Shown: positions 47,852 to 57,343 of the stretch, piece after piece
How the letters are laid out: the number at the start of each line of letters is the position of its first letter
Position numbering within the stretch: the first letter of the stretch is position 1
Assembly: GCF_000826105.1 (NCBI RefSeq)
Contig: NZ_CCYK01000007.1
Coordinates: 1,240,001 to 1,304,000, forward strand
Direction of reading: 5' to 3'
DNA length: 64,000 nt
Origin: Pseudomonas massiliensis
GTDB taxonomy: Bacteria > Pseudomonadota > Gammaproteobacteria > Pseudomonadales > Pseudomonadaceae
Program-made: the position numbers and the translations under genes
Notes under the pieces: model-generated
What the model was told of the DNA's origin: nothing
What the model saw: the letters and a program-made list of their open reading frames with translations, nothing else
Database searches by the model: none

Positions 47852-49969
47852 ATGCGCTACGCCCTTGTTTCCTTGTGTGTGCTACAGACCTTTCCTGCCC
47901 TTGCCTGGGCTGAAACCCCAGCGCAAGCCTCGTCGACCGAACTGCCCACGCTCTATGTAGAGGCGCAGGGCACTGGCGCGGACGCGACGCAGGGCGCGCA
48001 AGGCTACCGCACACAGCGTTCCTCCAGCGCGACTCGGACCGACACACCGCTCCATGAGACACCGCAGTCGGTTTCCGTGATAACCGCCAAGGTGCTGGAA
48101 GACAGCAACGTGACCCGGCTGCAGGACGCGCTGGATTATGGCGGGGGCGTAGGCCGGGCGAACAACTTCGGCGGGCAGGGCCTGACCACCTACACCGTGC
48201 GTGGCTTCACCTCCGGCGAGTTCTACCGCAATGGCTTCCCGGTCAACCGGGGCTACCCCAACGCCCCGGACGCCAACACCATCGAGCGCATCGACATTCT
48301 GCGGGGGCCGGCGGCTACTCTCTATGGGCGCGGCGACCCGGGCGGTACGTTCAACGTAGTGAGCAAGCAGCCCCAGGCTGAGCGCAAGACCACCATCGGC
48401 GGGCAGTTCGACGATCAGGGCATGTACCGCGGCACCCTGGACACCACCGGCGCGCTGGACGACAGCGATGCGCTCACCTACCGGGTGAACCTGCTGGGGG
48501 AGGGCGGGGACAGCTTCCGGGACCACGTGGAAACTGAGCGGTACGACATCGCGCCGGTGCTGACCTGGCAGGCCACCGAGGATACGCGTATCACCTTCGA
48601 GGGTGATTACATGCGCAACAACCACCCATTGGACCGGGGCAACACCCGCTATCTGAACCAGGTCGGCACTGGCAGTCGGGATACCTACCTCTGGGAAAAA
48701 GGCTCCGCCAATCTGCTGCACAACGACAACAATGTCAGCCAGCTGCGTTTCGAGCACCTGCTCAACGATACCTGGCAGCTTGCCGGTGGCCTGCAGTGGC
48801 TGGACGGCCGCTTGCAAGGCAACGCCGTGGAAGCCAACGGCCTGCAGGCCGACGGCCGCACTCTGGGGCGCAACCTCAACTGGCGCAAGCTGGAATGGAA
48901 CGACCTCGATGCCCAGCTCAACCTCTCCGGCACCTTTTACGCTGGCGGGCTGGAGCATACCCTGCTCACGGGCGTCGAGTACGAAGCCTATGACTACGAG
49001 TCGATCATCCTTCGCTCGGCGGCCGGCACGGGGGCTTACCCGATCGACATACTCGACCCCGTGCTGGGCCAGGCGCGCCCGGCACTGACCCGCGTCACCA
49101 CCTACGACCATGAACAGCTCAAGACTGCCGCTGCCTTCCTGCAAGACCAGGTCGCCCTCACTGAACGGCTCAAGCTGCTGGTGGGCGTGCGCCTCGAACG
49201 CGACCAGCACGACTATGACAACAAGATCGGCAAGGACTGGCACAAGGACGAAAATGCGGTAACGCCGCGCTACGGCCTGGTCTACGACCTCACCCCGGAC
49301 GTGGCGCTCTACGGCAGCTATTCCGAATCCCTCAAGCCCAACATGGGGCGCTCCAGCACGGGGGCGGGCTTCGATGCCGAAGAGGGCAAGTCCTACGAAC
49401 TGGGTGTGAAATGGAAGGCGTTGGACGATCAGCTTGCCGTCGACGCGGCCATCTTCCACACCATCAAGGACAACGTCCTGGCACTGGACCCGGCCGATTC
49501 CAACTTCAGCGTGGCCGCTGGCAGGGTACGCAGCCGCGGTTTCGACTTGAATGTCTCCGGCAACATTACGCCCGAGTGGCGCGTGATGGGCAGTTACGCC
49601 TACGTGGACGCCGAGGTCACCAAGGACACCTCGCTGGCCACCGGCACGCGCCTGGCCAACATCCCCCAGCGCAGCTTCAACCTGCTCAACGTGTACGAGT
49701 TCCAGGATGGCGGCCTGAAGGGCCTTGGCTTGGGCATGGGGGTTCGTCACGTGAGCGAGCGGGCCGGGCTGACCGCCAACAGCACCTATGAGATGGCCAG
49801 CTATACGGTGGCGGACCTGCTTACCTTCTATCAGGTCACCCCGAAGCTGCGGGTCAACCTGGACGTGCGTAACCTGTTCAATGAGGAATACGAAGAAGGC
49901 GCCTTCAACTGGTACGCCTATCCCGGCGCGCCTCGCACGGTCCAAACAGGCTTCACCTATAGCTTCTAG
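47852..49969 (+). CDS. TonB-dependent siderophore-type receptor
   Basis: This 705-residue outer-membrane receptor has a signal peptide MRYALVSLCVLQTFPALAWA, a plug domain (TPLHETPQSVSVITAKVLED through IERIDILRGPAATLYGRGDP) and a 22-strand barrel ending in the C-terminal Phe of GFTYSF. The pattern is of the ferric-siderophore type without an N-terminal signalling domain, so no sigma-factor partner is expected. The ligand is not predictable. No strong Fur box was seen upstream, and the gene is alone. It follows two decayed genes on the opposite strand. Confidence 0.9.
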   Translation: MRYALVSLCVLQTFPALAWAETPAQASSTELPTLYVEAQGTGADATQGAQGYRTQRSSSATRTDTPLHETPQSVSVITAKVLEDSNVTRLQDALDYGGGVGRANNFGGQGLTTYTVRGFTSGEFYRNGFPVNRGYPNAPDANTIERIDILRGPAATLYGRGDPGGTFNVVSKQPQAERKTTIGGQFDDQGMYRGTLDTTGALDDSDALTYRVNLLGEGGDSFRDHVETERYDIAPVLTWQATEDTRITFEGDYMRNNHPLDRGNTRYLNQVGTGSRDTYLWEKGSANLLHNDNNVSQLRFEHLLNDTWQLAGGLQWLDGRLQGNAVEANGLQADGRTLGRNLNWRKLEWNDLDAQLNLSGTFYAGGLEHTLLTGVEYEAYDYESIILRSAAGTGAYPIDILDPVLGQARPALTRVTTYDHEQLKTAAAFLQDQVALTERLKLLVGVRLERDQHDYDNKIGKDWHKDENAVTPRYGLVYDLTPDVALYGSYSESLKPNMGRSSTGAGFDAEEGKSYELGVKWKALDDQLAVDAAIFHTIKDNVLALDPADSNFSVAAGRVRSRGFDLNVSGNITPEWRVMGSYAYVDAEVTKDTSLATGTRLANIPQRSFNLLNVYEFQDGGLKGLGLGMGVRHVSERAGLTANSTYEMASYTVADLLTFYQVTPKLRVNLDVRNLFNEEYEEGAFNWYAYPGAPRTVQTGFTYSF

Positions 49970-50047
49970 AACCTCTGGCCGGCGTCCCTGCGGGTGACTT
50001 GGGCGCGCTGCGATCAGCCTGATCCGACGCAGCGAGCCAGGCGCTGA

Positions 50048-51001
50048 TCAAGGCTGGGGTGCCGAACCCGTTGGAACGTACACCCTGACCTGGGAACGCC
50101 CGCCGCTTTTCGCCTGGTAGAGCGCTTCATCGGCCCGGCGCATCAAGGTATGGATATCTCGCCCGGCTTCGGGATAGAAGGCCAGGCCGATGGAAGACGA
50201 GGTTTTGATCCGTTGGCCTCTGATCGCCCAAGGTTGCTGGAGCGCTTCACAGAGACGCGTCGCGAGTCGGATGGCCTGGCCGCGCTCGCCGCCGCCCAGG
50301 AATATGACGAATTCATCTCCGCCGATGCGGCCGAAGAGGTCAATCTTGCGCAGGGCATGACGCGTTCTTCGGGCGAAGGCGACCAACAGCTCATCACCCA
50401 CCTCATGACCGTACCGGTCGTTGATGCGCTTGAAGTCATCCAGGTCCAGGTAAAGCAGGGCCCGACCAAGCTCGGCCGGTTCGGCCGGGTTCAAGGCAGA
50501 CAGCTGCAGCGAAACCAGGTCCAGTATCCCGCGCCTGTTGGGTATGCCGGTCAGCGAGTCAATGAAGGCGAGCTGTCGTAGGCGGTCTTCGCTGGCCTTG
50601 AGCGCTTCTTGCGCAAGCTTGCGCTCAGTGATGTTCCGGCTCACGATAACTAGCCGCTGACGCTTCCCCTCGCTATCGAAATGTGGGGTTTTGACCACTT
50701 CCCAGGTGTTCAGCCGCCCATCCGCGCCAGTGAAGGATTTTTCGATCAGGGTGGGGCGGGCGTTACTCCACGCAAGCTCGTCGGTTTGCATGTTTCGGCG
50801 GAACCCCTCGGCGTAGGCAGGCTGAATCGCTGTCAGTGCTTCGTCGGTAATTCCTACATAGTCAAAGCCGCTCAAGCCGTAGGCTTGCAAAGCCGTTTCA
50901 TTACAAAACAGCCAGCGGCCTTGGCCGTCCTTGACCACGATGAATTCCTGGATCGAGTCCAGAAGCGCTCGCAGGTCTACGGCGTCGGAGTGAGCGTTCA
51001 T
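50048..51001 (-). CDS. PAS-domain diguanylate cyclase
   Basis: This 317-residue cytoplasmic protein makes cyclic di-GMP. Residues ~8-125 form a PAS/PAC sensor (LLDSIQEFIVVKDGQGRWLF, VSRNITERKLAQEALK). Residues ~140-305 are a GGDEF domain starting DSLTGIPNRRG with an intact GGDEF (in GRIGGDEFVIFL). An RKID inhibitory-site motif lies five residues before GGDEF, so product inhibition is expected. There is no transmembrane segment or EAL domain. The signal sensed is unknown. It is convergent with the TonB receptor and lies just downstream of a LysR gene on the same strand. Confidence 0.9.
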   Translation of the reverse strand: MNAHSDAVDLRALLDSIQEFIVVKDGQGRWLFCNETALQAYGLSGFDYVGITDEALTAIQPAYAEGFRRNMQTDELAWSNARPTLIEKSFTGADGRLNTWEVVKTPHFDSEGKRQRLVIVSRNITERKLAQEALKASEDRLRQLAFIDSLTGIPNRRGILDLVSLQLSALNPAEPAELGRALLYLDLDDFKRINDRYGHEVGDELLVAFARRTRHALRKIDLFGRIGGDEFVIFLGGGERGQAIRLATRLCEALQQPWAIRGQRIKTSSSIGLAFYPEAGRDIHTLMRRADEALYQAKSGGRSQVRVYVPTGSAPQP

Positions 51002-51120
51002 GTTCAGGCTTCAAGGTCAGGGAATAGGCGGCAGTTTGCTATTACCGTATCGGCTAAGCTGCGTTTTTGCGTAGTCCGCTTGTCGCTGTTCTACAACCTC
51101 AGCCCTGTCTTTGAATGGAC

Positions 51121-52053
51121 TCAATTGCTGAGTCGCGCATTCAGGCCCGTCGCCCAGTCAGCGTTGCGCGCCCTGTCCACCACGAAATCCACGAAGGCCC
51201 TGGTCTTGGCGGGCAACAGTTTCTGGCTGGAGAAGTAAAGGTAGATCTGTCCGGCGTCCACGTACCACCCGGGCAGTACCCGCTCCAGGCTGCCGTCTCG
51301 CAAGTAGGGCATCACATCCGGCACGGCCAGCAGGGCGATGCCCAAGCCCAGGCGGGCGCATTGGCACAAGGCTTGGGGATCGTTGGCCAGCAAGCGGGGA
51401 GTTAACTGCAAAGGGCTTTGCTGGCCATGCGGACCTTGAAGCATCCAGCTGCGCACCTTGCCTGTCTGCACGGAGCGCATGGCCAGATGATCCCGCTTGG
51501 CCAACGCCTCCAGGTCCCGGATGCGGCCCTGTTTCGAAAGATAGCCTGGCGATGCCACCAGCATCAGGTGAGCGGGGGCGATGCTTCGGGCCACAAGGCC
51601 CTGAGCCAGCTCGATACCGCCACCGACGGCGGCGTCGTAACCCTCCGCCACCAAGTCCACCTGGCGATTCTCGAACGTCCATTCCGGGATGACCTTAGGG
51701 TATCGCTCAAGAAATTCGGGCATGAGCGGCAACAGGAAATCGCGACCGAAGCCGGGCGCGGCCGTAAGCCGTAGAACGCCAGAGGGCTCGTCCGCATGGC
51801 TGGCCATATGTTCGATTGCCGCCTGCACGGCGTCCAGTCCGGCACCCACGTTCCCAAGAAACCGCTCGCCGGCCTCGGTCAGGGTCAGCTTGCGCGTACT
51901 GCGCTGAAACAGACGAACCCCTAGGTTCGCTTCCAGCTGAGCAACGTTACGGCTCACCGCGGCCGGGGTGAGGCCAAGTCGCCGTGCCGCCGCGGAAAAG
52001 CTCCCAGCCTCGGCGCTGCGTACGAACGACAACAGGTTACCCAAGGTTTCCAT
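51121..52053 (-). CDS. LysR-family transcriptional regulator
   Basis: This 310-residue regulator has METLGNLLSFVRSAEAGSFS and LTPAAVSRNVAQLEANLGVR as the winged-helix domain and the effector domain after GVLRLTAAPGFGRDFLL. It resembles CrgA/AaeR-type regulators. It is divergent from the SDR gene at 52167, with an inverted repeat in the gap, so it is the likely regulator of that dehydrogenase. Confidence 0.9.
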   Translation of the reverse strand: METLGNLLSFVRSAEAGSFSAAARRLGLTPAAVSRNVAQLEANLGVRLFQRSTRKLTLTEAGERFLGNVGAGLDAVQAAIEHMASHADEPSGVLRLTAAPGFGRDFLLPLMPEFLERYPKVIPEWTFENRQVDLVAEGYDAAVGGGIELAQGLVARSIAPAHLMLVASPGYLSKQGRIRDLEALAKRDHLAMRSVQTGKVRSWMLQGPHGQQSPLQLTPRLLANDPQALCQCARLGLGIALLAVPDVMPYLRDGSLERVLPGWYVDAGQIYLYFSSQKLLPAKTRAFVDFVVDRARNADWATGLNARLSN

Positions 52054-52062
52054 AAGCCTACC

Positions 52063-52079
52063 TTCAAGTGATGCTTGAA
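52063..52079. promoter_or_regulatory. LysR-type operator dyad
   Basis: TTCAAG and CTTGAA are perfect inverted arms with a five-base spacer, in the 113-base gap between the divergent LysR and SDR starts. This fits the T-N(n)-A dyads bound by LysR proteins. Confidence 0.65.
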
Positions 52080-52166
52080 AATGATTCTAGCGATTACCCT
52101 CTACTGGAGAAAGACTGAAAAGCGTCTCATAGCCTCATCAACCCACACATACCAGAGGCTAAAACG

Positions 52167-52919
52167 ATGAACATCTCCAATCCTCCGCTGGCCGGCAAGG
52201 TCGCTATCGTTACCGGTGGTTCACGCAGCATCGGCGCAGCCATCGCCAAGCGCCTGGCCGCGGACGGCGCGACCGTGGCCATTACCTATAACGCCTCGCC
52301 TGACCGCGCCGACGCGGTAGTGCGGCAGATCATCGAGGCGGGTGGCCAGGCTGTCTCATTGGCCGCCAACGCCGGTGACCCGCAGGCCGTACGCGAGGCT
52401 ATCGACGGCATTGCCCAGCGCTATGGCCAGATCGACATTCTGGTGAACAATGCGGGCATCAGCGTACTGGGCGCGCCTGAAGACATTGCTTTCGAAGACT
52501 TTCAAAGGATCCTGGCGGTCAATGTCACCGGGGTATTCGTGGCCACCCAGGCAGCCCTGCGGCACATGGGGCAGGGCGGTCGCATCATTCATATCGGCAG
52601 CTCGATGGTGCAGTACGCCGCGTTCGCGACCGCGTCGGCCTACACCCTGACCAAGGGTGCCCTGACCGGCTTCAGCCGGGGCCTGGTCCGCGACCTGGGG
52701 CCGCGCGGCATCACCGTCAACGTGGTGCATCCCGGGCCCACCGACAGTGACATGAACCCCGCCGACGGCCCGGTGGCAGACTTCGTCCGTCCGAACATCG
52801 CCCTTGGCCGGTATGGCCAAGGCAGTGACGTGGCCAGCGCGGTCGCCTATCTTGCCAGCCCCGAGGCGGGTTTCGTCAGCGGCGCCGAGTTGATGGTCGA
52901 TGGCGGTTTCACAGCGTAA
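52167..52919 (+). CDS. SDR-family oxidoreductase
   Basis: This 250-residue NAD(P)-dependent dehydrogenase has the glycine-rich TGGSRSIG (17-24), NNAG (94-97), the catalytic Ser near 145 and YTLTK (Y159, K163), and the family's substrate loop HPGPTDSDMNPAD. It is close to 3-oxoacyl-ACP reductase/FabG-like and glucose dehydrogenase-type enzymes, and the substrate is unknown. AGAGG precedes the ATG. It is divergently paired with a LysR gene. Confidence 0.9.
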   Translation: MNISNPPLAGKVAIVTGGSRSIGAAIAKRLAADGATVAITYNASPDRADAVVRQIIEAGGQAVSLAANAGDPQAVREAIDGIAQRYGQIDILVNNAGISVLGAPEDIAFEDFQRILAVNVTGVFVATQAALRHMGQGGRIIHIGSSMVQYAAFATASAYTLTKGALTGFSRGLVRDLGPRGITVNVVHPGPTDSDMNPADGPVADFVRPNIALGRYGQGSDVASAVAYLASPEAGFVSGAELMVDGGFTA

Positions 52920-52946
52920 GGGGTTGCGCCTGAAGGCTCAGGCGCA

Positions 52947-53250
52947 TCAGTCCACGAATAGCCCTTGCTCACGCTCGAAGGCCTCCCGCAGATAAGCCGC
53001 GACGGTCCGGACAGGGAGGCTCTCCGGTCTTGCGCTCGCATCAGCAACAGATGTCCAGGGCAGGTGGCTCATTGCCCAGACGGCAGCGTCTCAGGCTTGG
53101 CTCCCGGCGTCCCAGGTAGTGGGGCACCAGTGCCAGTCCAACACCGGAGCGGGCAGCAGTAGCCTGGGAGACGTGGTTGTCGGCCTTGAAGGAGATCGAG
53201 CAGAAATGACCCTGCTCCACGCTTGCTGAGTGATCCAGAGCGGCTCGACC
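52947..53250 (-). pseudogene. LysR regulator C-terminal remnant
   Basis: Two frames together give LysR effector-domain pieces: ADNHVSQATAARSGVGLALV followed by PHYLG in one, and SLPVRTVAAYLREAFEREQG ending LFVD-stop in another. A frameshift near 53045 separates them. No N-terminal helix-turn-helix is left. Confidence 0.55.
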
Positions 53251-53324
53251 CAAAGGGTGCCCTGGCCGCTGGTGAGATCGTAAAGGAGGATTTCAAAGCA
53301 CAAGCCGGCTCGGCTACCGGGGAA

Positions 53325-53576
53325 TTAGCTCTCGCGACCCGGCGAGGCGGGGCGCAGGCCTTGGGCAATGCCCGCGGCGTTGGTGTCCTGGCCGCGGATC
53401 AGCCTGGCCCGAGCCTGGACGTACTGGTCGTAGGAAAGCCCCTGGCGATTCAGGGCTTCCATGGACAGCTGGAAGCGCTCTTCTGGAGTATACGGCCGGG
53501 TTTCGGGGCCATCGGTGGCGCAGCCTGTCAGGGCGGCGGTGAGCAGCAACGACGTCATAATCAGCAAGGTTTTCAT
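53325..53576 (-). CDS. Small lipoprotein
   Basis: This 83-residue protein has a lipoprotein signal peptide (MKTLLIMTSLLLTAALTGC, lipobox LTGC with Cys19). The mature part is hydrophilic and short, with YTPEERFQLSMEALNRQGLS. A strong GGAGGGA lies before the ATG. No family is recognised; it is probably anchored in the outer membrane. Confidence 0.72.
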   Translation of the reverse strand: MKTLLIMTSLLLTAALTGCATDGPETRPYTPEERFQLSMEALNRQGLSYDQYVQARARLIRGQDTNAAGIAQGLRPASPGRES

Positions 53577-53870
53577 GGGTCCCTCCGGCCTCTCGGCGCA
53601 TTTCAGTTCTGGAATGCGTTCAGGCTAAGGCCCTCGACGCCCGTGCAGAAATCACGGGCTTTGATAGTGGCTATTACTGATACATCAAGGCGGTTTACAA
53701 CCAAGATGGCCTTCTGCCAAGGCCCGTAGTAGAGCCTTTGCAGTCCTGTATAAATATGGATAAATTTCAAAAGACCACTAGTGGCAATTGAGTGGCACCT
53801 TTATACTGCAGCTCCCAAGCACGCCTGATGGCGGGCCGCAATGGATGCCATTCCTGACAAGGAGCTGTTC

Positions 53871-54557
53871 GTGAAACCCATGTTTACCCGGGGCGTCTCG
53901 CCTGTGCTGGCGGTCGCCGCCTTGGTTGTGCTGGCCGGCTGCGCCGCCACTGAAACCTCCCGAGCTCTGCCAGTAGCCCAAGTCGAGAGCGTGGCTCGGC
54001 CCTACAGCGGCGCGCGTTCGCCCATCGCGGTCGGCAAGTTCGACAACCGCTCAAGCTACATGCGCGGGATCTTCTCCGATGGCGTGGACCGCCTCGGCAG
54101 CCAGGCCAAGACCATTCTAGTGACTCACCTGCAGCAGACGGGGCGGTTCAACGTGCTGGACCGTGACAACCTGGGTGAGATCCAGCAGGAAGCTACGTTC
54201 AAAGGCCAGGCCCAGCGCCTCAAGGGCGCCGATTACGTAGTGACTGGCGACGTGACCGAGTTCGGTCGCAAAGAGGTGGGCGACCAGCAGTTGTTCGGCA
54301 TCCTCGGCCGCGCTAAAACCCAGGTCGCCTACGCCAAGGTGGCGCTGAACATCGTCGATAGCACCACGTCCGAGGTGGTGTATTCCACCCAGGGCGCCGG
54401 TGAGTACGCCCTTTCCAATCGCGAAATCATCGGCTTCGGTGGTACCGCCAGCTATGACTCGACGCTTAACGGCAAGGTGCTGGACCTGGCCCTGCGTGAA
54501 GCCGTGAACCGGCTGGTCAGCGCCGTGGACAGCGGTGCCTGGAAACCGCAACACTGA
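53871..54557 (+). CDS. CsgG/HfaB-like lipoprotein
   Basis: This 228-residue lipoprotein belongs to the family of CsgG-like outer-membrane assembly proteins. The signal and lipobox are in VSPVLAVAALVVLAGC (Cys near residue 24). The mature domain has the family core IAVGKFDNRSSYMRGIFSDG, FNVLDRDNLGEIQQE and the region through LKGADYVVTGDVTEFG. The GTG start at 53871 is preferred because AAGGAG is six bases upstream; an ATG at 53841 would add ten residues. It heads a three-gene lipoprotein operon with DUF4810 and DUF799 proteins. Confidence 0.87.
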   Translation: MKPMFTRGVSPVLAVAALVVLAGCAATETSRALPVAQVESVARPYSGARSPIAVGKFDNRSSYMRGIFSDGVDRLGSQAKTILVTHLQQTGRFNVLDRDNLGEIQQEATFKGQAQRLKGADYVVTGDVTEFGRKEVGDQQLFGILGRAKTQVAYAKVALNIVDSTTSEVVYSTQGAGEYALSNREIIGFGGTASYDSTLNGKVLDLALREAVNRLVSAVDSGAWKPQH

Positions 54558-54573
54558 TCAAAGGACTGAACAC

Positions 54574-54999
54574 ATGAAGCTTGTATTGAAATGCACGGCC
54601 ACCGCGCTGGTGTGTGGCTGGCTGGCTGGCTGCGCCGGGCCTAAAACGCTGTACCAATGGGAAGGTTACCAGCCTCAGGTCCGCAGCTACTTCAAGGGTG
54701 AATCCAAAGAACAGCAGTTGCAGGCGCTCGAAGCGGGGCTGGAGCGGATCAAGGCCAAGAACGGCGCGGTGCCGCCCGGCTATCACGCGCAGATGGGTTT
54801 GCTCTGCGCCGATCTTGGCCAGCCGGCGCGGATGGCGGCAGAGTTCCAGGCGGAAAAGGCGTTGTTTCCTGAATCGGCCACCTATATGGACTTTCTGTTG
54901 AAAAACGCAGGCGGCAATCGCGCCGCGGGCAATGCGCAACCCGCCGCCAGTGCTCCAGCTGCCACTACGGCCTCGGCTCAAGGAGCGACGTCGCTATGA
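54574..54999 (+). CDS. DUF4810 lipoprotein
   Basis: This 141-residue lipoprotein has the lipobox LAGC (Cys20) after MKLVLKCTATALVCGW. The mature part TLYQWEGYQPQVRSYFKGES and the following helices match DUF4810, which regularly travels with CsgG-like and DUF799 lipoproteins. The tail is Ala/Pro-rich and probably flexible. It starts 16 bases after the CsgG-like stop and overlaps the next gene by four bases. Confidence 0.84.
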   Translation: MKLVLKCTATALVCGWLAGCAGPKTLYQWEGYQPQVRSYFKGESKEQQLQALEAGLERIKAKNGAVPPGYHAQMGLLCADLGQPARMAAEFQAEKALFPESATYMDFLLKNAGGNRAAGNAQPAASAPAATTASAQGATSL

Positions 55000-55652
55000 A
55001 ACCTATGCTCAAATGCCTGGCCTTGCTTGCCCTGGCGGCCCTGGCCGGTGGCTGCGTGCCGATGAAGACTGTCGATTACCAGGCCTACAAGCAGGCTCGC
55101 CCGCGTTCTATCGTGGTGCTGCCGCCACTGAACGAGTCGCCGGACGTCAAGGCCACCTACAGCATGCTGGCCCAAGTGACGGTTCCGTTGGCCGAGGCGG
55201 GTTACTACGTGGTGCCGGTGGCACTGATGGACGAGACTTTCCGCCAGAACGGCGTGACCGCTGCAGGGGACATTCATCAACTGCCGCCGGCCAAGCTGCG
55301 TGAGATCTATGGCGCCGATGCCGGGCTCTATATCACCGTCAGCGATTACGGTACCAAGTACATGGTGCTCAGCAGCGCAACCATCGTGACCGCCCATGCC
55401 CGCCTGGTGGACCTGAAGACTGGCACCACCTTGTGGACGGGGGCTGCCAGTGCGTCCAGCCAGGAAAACCAGAACAACGGCGGCGGCCTGGTGGGCATGC
55501 TGATCGTGGCGGCGGTGAATCAGATCATCGCCAGCGCGGTGGACGATGCCGGTTACCCCATCGCTGGTATTACCAGCGGCCGCCTGCTGTCCGCCGGGCA
55601 TCCGGCAGGGTTGCTCTACGGGCCGCGGTCGCCGCGCTATGGTAGCGATTGA
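54996..55652 (+). CDS. DUF799 (GNA1162-type) lipoprotein
   Basis: This 218-residue lipoprotein has the lipobox LAGGC (Cys20) and the DUF799 core RPRSIVVLPPLNESPDVKAT, then YYVVPVALMDETFRQNGVT, then LVDLKTGTTLWTGAASASSQ. It is related to Neisseria GNA1162. ATGA overlaps the DUF4810 gene. The three lipoproteins probably form one outer-membrane complex; its role is not known. Confidence 0.86.
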   Translation: MKPMLKCLALLALAALAGGCVPMKTVDYQAYKQARPRSIVVLPPLNESPDVKATYSMLAQVTVPLAEAGYYVVPVALMDETFRQNGVTAAGDIHQLPPAKLREIYGADAGLYITVSDYGTKYMVLSSATIVTAHARLVDLKTGTTLWTGAASASSQENQNNGGGLVGMLIVAAVNQIIASAVDDAGYPIAGITSGRLLSAGHPAGLLYGPRSPRYGSD

Positions 55653-55680
55653 GCGTGATCGGCCTGAGGTCATTGCATCT

Positions 55681-55712
55681 CTGGGGGGCGTGATCTTCGA
55701 TCACAACCCCAG
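55681..55712. terminator. Bidirectional hairpin between convergent genes
   Basis: CTGGGG plus GTGATC on the left pair with GATCAC plus CCCCAG on the right, with a small internal bulge and a TTC loop. It lies between the DUF799 gene and the end of the DUF1348 gene (and overlaps the latter's stop). No T-run is present. Confidence 0.55.
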
Positions 55713-56177
55713 CTCTGACAACCCAGGATGGTCGTCCGGCCGGCGACCCAGGGGCCAGCGAAATTTGCGTTCGGCCTCGGTGATGGGCAGGTCGTTGATT
55801 GAGGCGAAGCGGCGAGTCATCAGGCCGCTGTCGGCAAATTCCCAGTTTTCGTTCCCGTAGGAGCGAAACCAGTGGCCGGAATCATCATGCCATTCATAGG
55901 CGTAGCGCACGGCGATGCGGTGCTCCGTGAAGGCCCAGAGCTCCTTGATCAAGCGGTAGTCCAGCTCCTTGTTCCATTTGCGTTCAAGGAAAGCCTGGGC
56001 CTCGGCCCGACCGTGAATGAATTCCGCGCGGTTACGCCACTGGGTATCCGGCGTATAGGCCAAGGCAACCTTGGCGGCGTCGCGGCTGTTCCAGCCATCT
56101 TCGGCCAAGCGGACCTTGAGTATCGCGGTTTGCCTAGTGAAAGGCGGTAGTGGCGGGCGGGTCTCGGTGCTGGCCAT
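55701..56177 (-). CDS. DUF1348 / NTF2-like protein
   Basis: This 158-residue protein has the NTF2-like cone fold of DUF1348: [60 protein letters not shown], and the end [21 protein letters not shown] precedes the ATG. It is in the same direction as the AraC and GGDEF genes, 130 bases downstream of them. The function is unknown. Confidence 0.83.
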   Translation of the reverse strand: MASTETRPPLPPFTRQTAILKVRLAEDGWNSRDAAKVALAYTPDTQWRNRAEFIHGRAEAQAFLERKWNKELDYRLIKELWAFTEHRIAVRYAYEWHDDSGHWFRSYGNENWEFADSGLMTRRFASINDLPITEAERKFRWPLGRRPDDHPGLSELGL

Positions 56178-56307
56178 TAGGATTCCTTCAAGTCATGGCT
56201 TGCCACTGTAAGCGAAGCTAGCGTCAGCTGTATGAATATCTGCACTCAATTGCAAGCGCCGTCGGCTGGCGCGTGCTCAGTGCATGGAGGACACTGCCGG
56301 GAAGTGC

Positions 56308-57342
56308 TCAGCCGCCCTGCAACAGCCTGCGCAACAAGCTGGGTGTGGTTCCTGTCCAGCGCTTCAAGGCCCGACGAAAGTTCGCCGGGTCCTGGAGATT
56401 GAGGTAGCGGGCCACCGCTTCGTGGTCCCAGCCGCGCAGTTGATACAGGTCCAGGGCCAGGTCCCGACGCGCTTCATCCAGCAGGGTCTGGAACCCGGTA
56501 CCGTGGCGCTGCAGCTTGCGCTTCAAGGTGGTGGCGCTCATGCCCAGGCCGCTGGCGGCGGCTTCCAGGTTGGGTGGCCTGGGCCCGGCGTCGCGCAACA
56601 TGGCATAGAGCGAGTCGATCAGGCTATGGCTGAAACCCAGGCGCTGTACCTGGCGACGGGCTTCGTCGGTGGCGACCCGGCCGGCCAGGGGCGAGACCCC
56701 GGCACGCGGGCGCGTCAGATAGCGCAGCGGCAGGCACAGTTGCTGCACGGGTTGATCGAAGCGGCACTGTTCTCCCAGGTGCACCCAGTATTGCTCAAGA
56801 TGCCTGGGCGTTGGATGGCGAAAGTCGAAGCGCCACGGCAGCCGCTCCCCGGCAAGGCCGTCGCAGAGGTTCACCAGGCCTGCGCAGAGTGCCTCGAGCA
56901 GGAAGGGCCACTGCTCGCCGGCGCCGCAGCTGTCCCGCCAGCTCAGGTAAGCCTGCTGCTCGTCGGTGCGCACCCGGAGGGCAGCGAGCGGGCTTAGCAG
57001 TACTTGCAAATGCACCAGTGATTCCAGGGCTTCGCCAAGATTGGCGGCGGTCCGCAGCGCATCGCTGGCGGGGCCATAATGGCCGGGCCAGAGCCGATGG
57101 CCAAACAGGAAGCTGGTGTCGTCGGCGACCAGCAAGCGCCGGGCATTGCCGATCAGGTCCAGGTACTGGCTGGCGGCAAGCAGGGCCTGCCCGCTGGCGA
57201 TGTCCTCGTAAAATAGTCCGGTACCGCGCAGCAGGCGGTGATTGTGGATACCCCGGGACAAGACCAGGTCGATCAGCAACGCCGGCTGGCCGTGCGCCGG
57301 AATGAAAACGCTGTCGCGTTCGTAGCTAACGCTGGCGGCCAT
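56308..57342 (-). CDS. AraC-family regulator (OruR/ArcR-type)
   Basis: This 344-residue regulator has an arabinose-binding-like N-terminal domain of the OruR type (LFYEDIASGQALLAASQYLD, FLFGHRLWPGHYGPASDALR) and a C-terminal helix-turn-helix domain (LGMSATTLKRKLQRHGTGFQ, then LNLQDPANFRRALKRWTG). It starts one base after the GGDEF gene's stop, with GGAG inside that gene's end, so the two are co-translated. It is probably part of the Pho-box operon starting at 58255. Confidence 0.88.
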   Translation of the reverse strand: MAASVSYERDSVFIPAHGQPALLIDLVLSRGIHNHRLLRGTGLFYEDIASGQALLAASQYLDLIGNARRLLVADDTSFLFGHRLWPGHYGPASDALRTAANLGEALESLVHLQVLLSPLAALRVRTDEQQAYLSWRDSCGAGEQWPFLLEALCAGLVNLCDGLAGERLPWRFDFRHPTPRHLEQYWVHLGEQCRFDQPVQQLCLPLRYLTRPRAGVSPLAGRVATDEARRQVQRLGFSHSLIDSLYAMLRDAGPRPPNLEAAASGLGMSATTLKRKLQRHGTGFQTLLDEARRDLALDLYQLRGWDHEAVARYLNLQDPANFRRALKRWTGTTPSLLRRLLQGG

Positions 57343-57343
57343 C

